A model generated the notes under the pieces. That model saw only the letters and a list, made by a program, of their open reading frames with translations, searched no databases and was not told where the DNA came from. Made by a program: the position numbers and the translations under genes. A stretch of DNA of 64,000 bases from Erpobdella octoculata (Eukaryota; Annelida; Clitellata; Hirudinida; Erpobdellidae): assembly GCA_963978895.1 (NCBI GenBank), contig OZ022243.1:8573750-8637749 (forward strand), written 5' to 3'. Shown piece after piece: positions 1 to 11,582 of this stretch. Position 1 is the stretch's first letter. Every line of letters starts with the position of its first letter.

Positions 1-1
1 A

Positions 2-3000
2 GAAAAAGAAGTGAAACTTCACTTCAGTCGAAAACCAGGCGTCGGACTCGGTATCAGTATTGCTGGGGGAGTTGGTTCTACTCCTTTCAAGGGCGATGAT
101 GAGGTATGTAATATTTATTTTAAAGCATTTGTTTGTAGGAAATGTTTTTTGTGGTATTTTTAAAATAATTTGCTTCCAAAATTACTTTGAAAAGTGGGAA
201 AAATTGGATATTTATAATTTAAACAATTTTTAATTAAATACTGGTTGATGGTTTGCAAAATATGATCTTGCCTAACAGATTTAGTGAAGTTTCTGAAATG
301 AAACATTCTTCTGTGTTTGCCATTATACTTTTGATGTTTCACTGATAATTGTAACAAGGGTCTGTATCAGTTATTGAATGTAATAATAATAATTAATCGT
401 TGTTTGTGTGAAACAAATAATGTTAAAAACTTGTTTTTGATTTTGATCAGGGCATCTTCATATCAAGGGTTACACCCGGTGGACCATTCCACATGGCTGG
501 TATCATGGTCGGAGACAAACTGGTTGAGGTTGTAGTTTGATATTTTCTAAAATAAAATTTTATTTTATGAGGTTGTTTTTTTATATTTTCTAAAAGAAAA
601 ATTGTAATCTCAAACTTAATATTGTTTATTTATTTTTAAATCATTAAATTAAAAATGTAAAATATTTTAATACATTTTGTTTGATATCGGAAAATATTTG
701 TTTATTATTATTCAGATCAATGGAAACAGTTTGATTGATGCGGATCATCACCGAGCGGTCGAAGTGCTGAAAGATATCGGAAACGAAGCCGAAGTCGTCG
801 TTTCTAGGATGGTTGCTAGGGTGGTTGCCGTGGCAAATAGAAACACCTTGAATGCAAACCATTTCAATGGCAATGCTCTTGCAAGTCCATCAATTGCTGG
901 TCTCAATAATGTTGAAGTTAGTGATTTCACTCTTCTTAGTTCGATTTTTGTTTAGAATTATTCCACAGAGATATATTTTGAAGACTTTTGAGAGGTATAT
1001 TTAAAGATGTATTGAAAGGTGCACATAAAGATATATTAGGATATATGATATATATCAAGCTTAAAGAATAAATGTTTTTACTAATTTTAAAAATATGACT
1101 TTATGATTTTATTTATTCTTATCAGATTATCAAAGCTACGTTAAGAAAAATACCTGGCAAAGGACTGGGTTTCAGCATTATTGGTGGGAAAGAATCTGCT
1201 CCAAACAGAGATGGTGATGAGGTTGCTAGAATTGATTTTTAAATTTAATTGTCTGATGCATGTTTTAACTTCAAAAAAGTTCTAATTATTTAGTTAAGTT
1301 TTTTAGAATTTAAAATTATTATTTTTATTTAAATTAATTTTTTGTGATCGTTTAAGTCCATCTACATATCGAAAGTCACTCAGGGTGGTCTCGTTCACCT
1401 TCAATCCACATTGAAACAGGGCGACAGGATTCTATATGTTAGTAATATAATTTCATTTCTTATTTTAAATCAAAAAGATATTAATGTGCATATGTTTTGG
1501 TAGATATGCAATTATGAACTCAAACTTCTGTATAACAATCTTCACTTTAACGAAAACTTGTTTTAAATTTTACTATTTTCATAGCAAAACTTGTTTATAG
1601 GAGATTTCAATGATCTTTTCACTTTGGTTTTACTTTATTTTGTTGGAGTTAAATGATTAATATGTAATATGTATAAAATGCAACAATTTACCATGTGATA
1701 ACTTCATATTCAATTTGTGTATTACTATAGTTGTTTTTTGATACCAATGGTATTAAATTTCATTTTTATGTTTTAACGTTTCACAGTAAAAAAATAAATT
1801 TATTATTATATTAACATCCATTATTACTATTGGTATTATTGTACACGTTTGACATGACCAATCATATTGCAATGACAACATATTTCAGATCAATGGCGTT
1901 GATGTCACTTCGATAGAACACAGTGAAGTTGTCAAAATTCTGACGATGCCAAAAGAAACTCTCGAGATTGTGGCGGAAAGGAAGAAGCCATCCCTTTCTT
2001 CATCGCCTTCCATCGACGACGAAAAAGTCGACACGAGGCTGTCTTATGCCATCGGAAGTGCATCTCCGTTGAAAATGAACGGAGGATCTTTCAATTTCAA
2101 ACCTCCCGGTGCTCATTTCACGAACCCGATATTCAACAGTTCGAAACTCTCGGACGTCAGAAACCCCGACGTGTCTTTGTCGCCGAAGAAGTTGAATTCG
2201 AGTTCATCTCTCGTGGATGGTCACATCACAACCTCCTCTTTGCCTTATTCCTCGAATTCTAACGAGTATTACAGATCTGAGACCCTGACCACTGCGAATG
2301 TGTCAGCATCTGGTGAAAGTCTCCTTAATAATGCTCGGACAACAAAACCACCACCTGTTCCGCTAGGAAATAAAGCGGTGGTCAATAAGATTGTCAAGAA
2401 CGAAACAATTGATGGCGATAACAAAGTTAGGAACAATGAAAATGATAAAAACAGATTGATAAACGATAGTGCTGATGCAAATAACGATGCTGGTGGTGGT
2501 GATGATGATGATGGTTCTAACGAAAACCACCAGATGAGTTCACCGACGAAAACCACCGCATATAAACAAAAGAAGACGAAGAAAGCACGGACGAAAAAGT
2601 CAACATCGGTCGCAGAGGAAAGTTGTGAGATGAGTAAATCGATTGAAGAAATGAGTTTCAATGATGAGTCGTTTGTTGATGAAGCAAAAGTGATCAAAAA
2701 GAAGAAAGCTAAAAATTATCCTACTGAGGTAGTGATTATGATGATTGATGATTGGTGGTTCAATGACCACTTTGAGTTATAATTTGTGATTAAATGATCT
2801 CTTTGAGGTTTGAATGGAATGATCTCAATGAGTTATGTGTGGTGACTGAATAATCACATTAAATTATGAATGTAATGGAATAGAATGATCACATTAAATT
2901 GTGAATGGTGATGGAATGATCACATTAAATTTTTTGAATATGATGGAATGATCACATTAAATTGTGAATGGTGATGGAATGATCACATTAAATTATGAAT

Positions 3001-5098
3001 GGTGATGGAATGATCACATTAAATTATGAATGGTGATTAGAATAATTGTATTGTTCTATGAAGAGTGAATATATCCCCTTAATAATTTTCTTTTCATTAG
3101 ACGGTAACAATTGAAAGACTTGGTGGTGCACTTGGTATGAGTATTGTTGGAGGTGTTGATAGACCTTGTCATCCATTTGGTGTTGAGGAACCTGGAGTTT
3201 TCATTTCTAAGGTTTTGCTTAAAGTTTTTAAATATTTAATTTTCACTAACATTTTTGTCTACAAATAATAAATATCATTTTGCTGAAAGTCAACACGTGT
3301 GAAAGTTTACTTCTATTTATTTACGTGTATTAGTCATAAAACTGTGTGATTCCATATGTACAAGCTGATCCCGACACTACTTTTTACAACATTGCATCGG
3401 AAGCAGTGCTCTAATGCACTCACATAGGCATACATATTTTTTAAATGCTTGTTTTAATTAAACTTGGTCCATAGAATTAGAACTCTTTGGTTTATTTCTT
3501 TTTTAAATTTTTAAGGTTTTACCTGATGGTTTGGCAGCAAAAACTAACTTGAGGCTCGGAGACAGAATTTTATTTGTAAGTTATCACTCAGCTTTTTAAA
3601 TATAATATATATATATATTTATTTTCAACAATAAGCTGATGATTTATTCAAACTCAATGTGACATATATATTTTTATATATATTCTATGTGACTTGATGA
3701 TTTATATTAGCATATACATGCACTCTAACTTGGGCATATGTGTTTGCATATGCATTCACTTTGACTTGGTCATATCATATATATTTGCATATTCATTCAC
3801 TGTGACTGGGAAATGCATCTATTTGCATATGCATTTACTGATATATATTAATCATCAGGCCAATGGGAAAGACTTGAGGCATGTAACTCATCAAGAAGCA
3901 GTGATGTCTCTTGTATCTCCTCTTCCACAAGCCGTCCTCGTTGTCCAGCATGATCCCCAACCAGCTGGATTGCAAGTCAGTCGTTTATCGAATAAATATC
4001 TAAAATAAACTATTGTATTTATAAAATTCATTTATTTTTAAATTTGTTATTTTTTAAGATTTATTTATTTATCAAAGTAATTATTTATCTAATTTGCATG
4101 TAATTAGTACTTGCTTACATAACTTTGTGGTTTAGCTGGCAAGAGTAGGCTCACCATGCTTTTCTTTTGCATGCTCTAAAAAACATCTGTATAAAATTAT
4201 AAAACTCTGCTTTAAAATTCATAGCTATAGGAAAAATAACTAATTCTAGCTTAAGGTGAAATTTTACCAATTTAAAAATAAATGATGATGATGATGAAGA
4301 TGGTGATGATCAAATCAAATAAAAGAATCATTTGATTAGGCGCTCCCTTATCCACAAAGTCCATTACGGGATTACATGATGATGAGGATGGTGGTGGGGG
4401 TGATGGTGGTGATGGTGGGGATGATGATGAATTAATATTCATCAAATTGACAGGAGCTTAAAATGACCAAAAGAGATGATGAGAAGCTTGGAATCAGCAT
4501 CAAGGGAGGACTTGGAAAGCAAGGTGGTAATCCTGATGATGATACTGATGAGGGAATATTTATATCAAAAGTAAGAAATTAAATTTCATCAAATTAAATT
4601 AAATATTTATTTAATTATAAAATTGGAATTAAATATAATTCAAATCGTCTGCCAGATCAACCCGACCGGCACAATAGCGAGGTACGAAAGGTTGAAAGTT
4701 GGTCAGAGGATACTTGAGGTCTGTTCCTGTATATTTTCAATTATTATTTTATCTAGTAAAATTGTTGTTCATATCGAATGTTATTTCTCTGAAGTTGAGA
4801 AATTTATTTCCTATAAGCTATTCTTTTGTATCTAGAAAAACAGTTAATCTGATTAACAAAGTTCCTGACTTTGTGAATATTACAAAATTAATTAAAAACT
4901 GGTTATATCGTCATCATAAGGATCGTCATGTTTCAATCATCATCATCACCACATTTCAGTTAACTATTATTATTGTTATTATTACTAATTAGTAGATATT
5001 TATTCAAATACAGGTTAATGGAGTAAGGATCATCACATTTTAATCATCACCACATTTCAGTTCACATTATTATTATAATTCATTAGTATTTTATTACA

Positions 5099-5143
<45 letters not shown>

Positions 5144-8100
5144 TTAGTATTTTATTATTAATATACAGGTGAATGGAGTGAGCTTACTTGGAGTAAAACA
5201 CGAAGATGCAGTTGAATCTCTGAGAAACATCGAAGGTGATTTCGTACTTCTCGTTTGTGACGGATACGAACCGAAAAATGTACCGAGGTATCATTCCGTG
5301 TCTAACATCAACACGCTTCCAAGTGACAGGGTATTGTTTTGTTATTTTTTGATTTAATGTTTTTCTTTGAGTAATAAAACTCTACACTGCTACAATAAAA
5401 TACAACTGTTATACAATACAACACAACTGTTATACAATATGACACAACTGTCATACAATAAAACACAACTGTCATACAATACAACACAATTGTCATACAA
5501 TACAACTGTCATACAACACAACTGTCATACAATACAACTGTCATACAATACAACCAGTGCCTGATTAAGCCAGCGTTGGGCCTGTAGCAAGTTCTATCAA
5601 GGGGCCCTTAGACTGTTTTAGGTTAGGTACTTATTGAGTTTATGGTATTAAATAAAACAAAACTGTTACAAACATACTTTTATTGATTTAATTTGGGCAA
5701 ATTTATAAATAATGCTGTTGATATCGACTTCTCAGAGTAAATCATGTTCAATATTCATTAAAGTGAGGTGATTAAGACGTTGTTAGCTCATCGTGTTCTT
5801 CAATTAATTTTTAACACGTTTTAATGTTGAGATAGATCATTCATCACTGCAGTTGGTGATCATGAGAGACCTGAGATTGTATTGATAAAATGAAAAAATC
5901 AACCTCTCCGACAGAATTACCTTATCATCCAAACGTAAATATCGATCATTCCTTATAGAATGGTAGTCAATATAACCTTTTATAAATCAGACGAGCTATT
6001 ACGACTAGCACGGAAAAAATATTAAGGAATTCTCCGTTTTCTTTAGCAGTATTTCCAACATGCGTGTAGTATGGTGCGAAACATGATTTTTGGTATAACC
6101 AGCAGATAGAAAAATAAAATTATAGTTGATCATTTTGATGCAAATATTTTCTTCTTAGTAATTGTGAGTTGTTACTAAATCTAATATATAAATAATACTT
6201 TTTTTATAGTCAGAAAACGTTGGTGCGCAGGGCAGCCAAATGCGCGGAGCCTGCAGCATTTGCTACTCTTGCTTCGTGGCTAATCCGGCACTGAATACAA
6301 CTGTCATACAATACAGCACAACTGTCTTAACAATACAACACAATTGTCATACAGTACTACATTTAATGACATGTATAAACAAAACTAGAGTCTTGCATAA
6401 ATTACATGTTTGTTAATAAGACCTATTTGAGACCATGTTTGTTATTGAGACCAATTTACAAATATCTTAAATAAAAGTGAATTGAATTATATGAATTTCA
6501 AATAATGCTGTTTTAACATTTTTATTTTTTGATTCGACGTTAATAGTTTTTAATTTATTTTTTCAACAAGCCTAAAAAACAAATTATTTTCATTTTTATC
6601 AAAGTTATTGATTTTATTTTATTCATTTTCAGGATTCGTCTTTTGCTAGAGAAAGAACTGGTGGAGGCACCAATAAACAGAAATCATCGAAAGCAGTAAA
6701 TTTGTTTATTCTTTTAATTATATTTATTATGTTAACTTATAATAATTTTATATTTATTATGTTAGCTTATAATAATTTTATATTTATTATGTTAACATAT
6801 AATAATTTTATATTTATTATGTTAATTTATTATATTTGCGGAGTTAAATAATTATTATGTTAAGTTATAATCATTAAAATAATTAGTTGTTTGATAATCA
6901 TAAAGTTCTTTTATAATATATTTGATTTTATAGTCATTAAAATAGTTAGCTGTCTGATAATTGTTATGATGTTCATTTATAATTATAACATTTGTTGCAT
7001 AGTTTTATTACAACTCTCTAAACAAACTTCATGTTTTTGTTTTCAAGCATTTAAAGGCTTCAGCTTCCATGGAACAGCTGTCTGTGAGTCGTTTAGTTAA
7101 TATGATAATGTTTATTAATATTAAGTCTAATTTGGTTTATTTACCGATGCATGGTGTATTATTTTAAAAAAAACGACAATTTGTATAGCGCCATGTGCAG
7201 CAGAAGCCGCTTAAAGGGCGCTTGTATGTGGTGATGATGATAGTGGAGATGGTGGTTGTTTTTAAGTAATGAAAATGGTTATATAATAATGGATGTGGTT
7301 TTGGTTGAAAAGAGAGTAAACAGATGATGATGGTTATAAATGAATCAAATGTTTTCAGTTACATTTAACTAATCAGTAATATTATCTGTTTGCAGGACTC
7401 TCAATATTCAGAAAAAGGTTGGACGTTCAATTCAATGTTACGAACATATTTATCGTAAATACTCGCGTTTAGGCTGGGAAATTTAGGAAACAATTATGGC
7501 CACAAGCATTTTTTTAGAGCATTTTATTAAAGCGTGTTTTCAATTTTTTAAATTATTATTTATTTTTATTAATTATCTTCCATTGTGAATAATTATATCA
7601 ACAATCGTCCATTTGATTAATTATCTTCCATTCACAATCTCTGCACAAAACCTGTTTTTGAGCTTATTGAACTGGATTTTGGGTCAGCTTATATGCGAGT
7701 ATTTATTATAATACTTTTTAATGTGTTTTATGTATGTGTCTGAGTGATTTGATTGATATGACAATGTTTATGTGTGTGTGTAGTTTAGGAGATCTATTTA
7801 TTTTTCACCAGGTATCACTACGCCATCACATAAAATGTTTTATTTAGATTTTTTTGTAATCTAAATAATTCATTAATCTTTTAAGACTTTTTGACCAGTT
7901 AACTTTTACTTGATATTCTGCAACTTTATTCTTATTTATATTCCTCATCATCAGCTTTCACAGTTAATTTGTTTTAAATTATTTTTCGAGACTGGGTTAG
8001 TATTTTCCAGGAATCATGAATCTCACATTATGATAATTTCTATTTTACTTGTTTGCGAGAAATGTGTTGTTATTTCATTCGTAGATGTTGAACATATCAT

Positions 8101-8974
8101 ATAAATTAAAATAATATAATTGCTATTAAATGGCAGCAGTTTTTGAGACAAACGTTTTTTTTTTGTTTTAGGCTTTAAAAAGAAATCAAATGAAGAAGCA
8201 AAGAAACCTCCTTTAAAATTTCTTCCGAGGTAAAATTAATGTATAAGAAGAAGTTGGTTAGTGTTTGATTCATAATTTTAAAATGTTTCAATCACTTTAG
8301 TTCTCCAAAAATGGAATTTGTGAAGCTAGAAAATAAAAAGAAGATTGTAGATGAGAGCATAGAAAATAACAATGCCAGTGTTGATGATAGTTTTGTTGCA
8401 GATGATCAATTTGTTAAGAGGACTACAAAGAAAAAGTTGAGGTTCGTTATCTCCACTTAATGTTGTTTATGGTTGATAACAAATTTCGTTTGCTACCAAT
8501 TTGAGTTACTTACTTAAACTTTGATTTTGTGGATGTCTTGGTAACTGGATTTGTGGCTAGATTCACTACAAGCCAACGGCTTCATTATTTTTTTTTTTAA
8601 ATCATTTTTGTTTGGTAGCAAGATCTTTGGAGGGTAATTAACCTATTTCATCGATGCTGGTGAAAGTTCATTCTATTTAATCTATTGATATTTTATTTAA
8701 TTTGATCATGTTAACGTAGTAGGTACAATGTGAGATGATTTCTAGGCCACAATTTTTTTTTTGTCAACTAAGGCTTTATCACATGGAGTCATTTAACACA
8801 GCAATCAAGTCAGCCATTTAAGAAGCCTCCCCTTCCCACACACACCTATATAGGTGCTGGTGATTCTGATCTGATTTGAACTGCTGACCATCCTGCCTAC
8901 AAAACGATATATTATGAATATTAAAAATTATTTTTTTAATTTTCAGAAATAAATCAACAGACAGTACAAAATGA
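2..8974 (+). CDS. SCRIB: Scribble polarity scaffold, 3' part (four PDZ domains)
   Basis: Cortical scaffold that sets epithelial apico-basal polarity together with Dlg and Lgl. Eighteen exons join in phase: <2-103, 451-528, 716-916, 1126-1221, 1357-1437, 1889-2728, 3101-3211, 3516-3575, 3859-3975, 4454-4570, 4656-4718, 5169-5330, 6633-6695, 7048-7083, 7396-7417, 8172-8229, 8301-8441, 8947-8974, giving 791 codons plus stop. Four PDZ carboxylate-binding loops are visible: GLGISI, GLGFSI, ALGMSI and KLGISI. PDZ1 has the Scribble-typical GSTPFKGDDEGIFISRV and PDZ3 has HPFGVEEPGVFISKV. PDZ3 runs almost straight into PDZ4 (DPQPAGLQELK), as in SCRIB. The long PDZ2-PDZ3 linker (Ser/Asn/Lys-rich) lies in one 840 nt exon. 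The tail after PDZ4 is short, basic and lysine-rich. The N-terminal LRR and LAP-specific regions are outside the window. The terminal micro-exons (22-63 nt) are the least certain part; the first ones carry no homology signal and were accepted on splice sites and phase. Confidence 0.93.
2729..3100 (+). repeat. Intronic minisatellite, about 29-30 bp period
   Basis: The SCRIB intron between the PDZ2-linker exon and the PDZ3 exon is largely built of about seven imperfect copies of a unit containing GGAATGATCACATTAAATT, best seen from 2870 to 3040. The first copies, next to the donor site, are the most diverged. No gene is seen in it. Confidence 0.85.
5104..5142. repeat. (ATT)n microsatellite in SCRIB intron
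   Basis: Uninterrupted ATT trinucleotide run just upstream of the acceptor of the second PDZ4 half-exon. It follows a duplicated intron end at 4920-5010 and 5030-5100. Confidence 0.9.
5385..6360. repeat. Minisatellite of ACAACTGTCATACAATAC units
   Basis: Imperfect 10-21 bp units of the type ACAACTGTCATACAATAC fill 5385-5554 and resume at 6294-6360. The array is split by the hAT element at 5555-6293. It lies in the SCRIB intron after the PDZ4 exon. Confidence 0.85.
5555..6293. mobile_element. Non-autonomous hAT element (MITE), about 740 bp
   Basis: Termini are CAGTGCCTGATTAAGCC and, inverted, CAGTGCCGGATTAGCC. An exact 8 bp duplication AATACAAC flanks both sides (5547-5554 and 6294-6301). 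CAG-type ends with an 8 bp target duplication define the hAT superfamily. No transposase frame is seen, so it must be mobilised in trans. The flanking minisatellite also contains AATACAAC units, which weakens the duplication slightly, but the terminal inverted repeats stand on their own. Confidence 0.88.
6718..6832. repeat. About 30 bp AT-rich tandem repeat in SCRIB intron
   Basis: Four copies of a unit reading roughly TATTTATTATGTTAACTTA plus ATAATTTTA, differing by single bases. Non-coding. Confidence 0.85.
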
Positions 8975-11330
8975 ATGTATGGTAAGTATTTATATGTTTA
9001 GGATGTGTCATTTCTCTTTAGTACAATTCGTTTTATGTCACCACATTTTTATATTTTACACATGTTTTGTATTGTTATTATGTAGACTTGTTTTGATATG
9101 AAATAAAAAAAAGGTTTTTATGTTTAATCAAATCCTTTTTCAGGAACCATGATGAGCAAGTGAACAAGGCTTTCGTGTTCTCTCTGTTGTGTAACTACCG
9201 GATGGAATCATTCTCTCTGATCGATTGTACAGCATTCATTTTATTCTGCCTAATCTTGCATGTGTTTTTGTGTATTATTAAGCAGAACATTTGTTCGCGC
9301 GATTGAGTTACATTGTGAATTTGCACATTTTTAAATGAATTATTATCGACACTCGATACGTATGTAAATGAATTAATTGACAGTTGTTTTTCAGTTTTCA
9401 TATGTTGTTAATCATGCAATTCTTTTATTGCTACTTTTTGTAAATGTATTAATTTATCTTTTTTTACTTATTTAAAGTAAAAAAAGAAGCTATAACAATA
9501 TTATTTCCATTCTATGAGTTCCAGCGTCTGATTCTCTTAACAGCGATTTTATTACTCGTTTCTTGTCGTTTCAAAGGAAATGGCCGAAACGGTTTTCCTT
9601 GGGTGATACGTACATTCCGGAGATCTTGTTTGCGAAGTTGTTTTATTTTTAGCACATTTTTTTTGTAAGTAAGTAGATAGTTTATAAATCATGTCAGTCT
9701 TAGGTCGTCAAACTATGCAGCGCTTGAATTAACTGTTTTTTAAGTGTAAATAATAATTATTCTAAATTAAAGAAAATTTTTCTTTTTTGCTACATTATGT
9801 TCATCATTCTCAGGATGTAACAGTCCTATTTTTTGTTCATGGTTGGTCTTTATAGACAGATGCTAATGTCTTATTTTAATACTTTGAGCATTAGTGTAAT
9901 GTAAAAATTTTAATTAAACCATGCAACAAGTAGTTTCTTTTGTGTTGAAATGCAAGAAAATTTTCCATGAACTCAAGTTGTTTTTTTTTTGCTCTTTCAG
10001 ATGTTATAAGTTATAAGGTATTATACCAAAATGGATTTGGTAAAGTCTTAGGGGCCATATGCTCTAAATTTTTGTTTTGTTGTTTATTGGGCATAACAGA
10101 AACATTTAACAATAAAGACAAATTGAATGAAAAATTGAAAAAAAATTGAGTGCAAACAACAAAATAGAAAAATAGTAATGCCCAAGGGAGTATCCGAAGA
10201 GATGAAATCTCGCTTAAGGATGACCCGTGCAAGTAATAATATAGTTCCAATCAGCAAAAGAAAACATGCATATCTGAGACTATTGCTTCAATAAATATGA
10301 TTTGAGACAGGATTTAAACTATCTATATCTATATAAAAGGCAAATGGGTAAAGGTTTGTTATTTATGCATTGCTACACCATTCATCCGATCGTAATGCAA
10401 TTTTCAAACAAGCTTGAGAGGCAATGGGAGAAGGTTTTTGTGCAAAAAAAATTTAAGTCGGACATAAAATGAATGGAGGGGAGCCAAAAAACTTTTCCAG
10501 GCCAAAAGTGCCTATGTACGACCATCAAAGGTAATTGCGAAATAAAATTCAAATTTAGTTTACATAAAAACGTTTGAAGGCTTCAAGCAACTTTTAGCCC
10601 ATTTTAGCAAATCTATTTTACATTTTGAAGGGCTAAAAGAAGTTAGGAAAGAAGGTGTAAGAGAAAATGAGCGGGAACGGAGAGCAAACGTGATTGGGAG
10701 CGGGAAAGCGACCGGAAGCGGAAAAGCGACGTAAACAACGAGCATATTAGCATAGACAATAAACAGTTTGAAAAAAATATCACATATAATTATTTAATTG
10801 AATTTAGTCCCATCGATCCTAAAATTTGATAGAATGCATTGTTAATCAGTTCGGAGGTATGTTTAAATTTTTAAGTCTCTAGCTCATCGGGAAGTTAGTT
10901 TAAAATCGATTGCAAAATTTGACGACAGACAGACAGACAGAAAAGTCATGTTAAGTAAAACTGTGTAAAAAAAGATTGTGTTCGGAGCCTTGGTACACGA
11001 TTGTCCAAAATACATTCTATAACGAAAAAAGTAAAATAAAACGTCAATTATATTGTAGAAAAGCAGCTTTTATCTCTAGATGCATGTAGACTAAAAAAAG
11101 AAAAATTGGTTCCTAATTTTGGATTTTATGAAGAGAGAAAGGTTGGCGTTTTGGAGGAAATTGAGCCTATCTGGGGAAGCCACTGCCTACTTGAACTTTA
11201 GTTTATGAACCAAGCAATCAAAAAATACCTATATAACCTTGCCGAACTACGCATAAACATATAATTATAAGTATGAAATTTTAAAAAATAAAAAAGTTTT
11301 ATTACGAATGTGTCAATTATTTGTTAGTGT
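8975..11330 (+). other. SCRIB 3' UTR and intergenic stretch
   Basis: The stop codon at 8972-8974 is followed 7 nt later by a GTAAGT donor (8982) and an acceptor before 9145, so the 3' UTR is probably spliced. Candidate poly(A) signals lie near 9105, 10110 and 10290. From about 10325 to 10990 there is a degraded Helitron-like repeat that shares with 39130-39290 and 51300-51370 phrases such as GCATTGCTACACCATTCATC and GACCATCAAAGGTAATTGC. No further coding region is recognised. Confidence 0.5.
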
Positions 11331-11582
11331 TAGGAGTAAACAAAGTAGCATAAAAGAGCGGTGACATCGAATTCTACGGTAGGTTGTTGAAACTTTAATA
11401 ATCGTTACATATGTTTTGATAGCGATGTTGAGTTGAGGTTATTTTTCATGTCGTTAGAAAAGTGGCTGCGGCAATATAAGTTGCATCATTGCGAGTTCGT
11501 GTTTTAGTGCTGAATTTGTATTAGATTATAATTAGGATTAGTTAGGTTTCTGGGTTACACAGGCATTATTTTGCGGCTTGCG

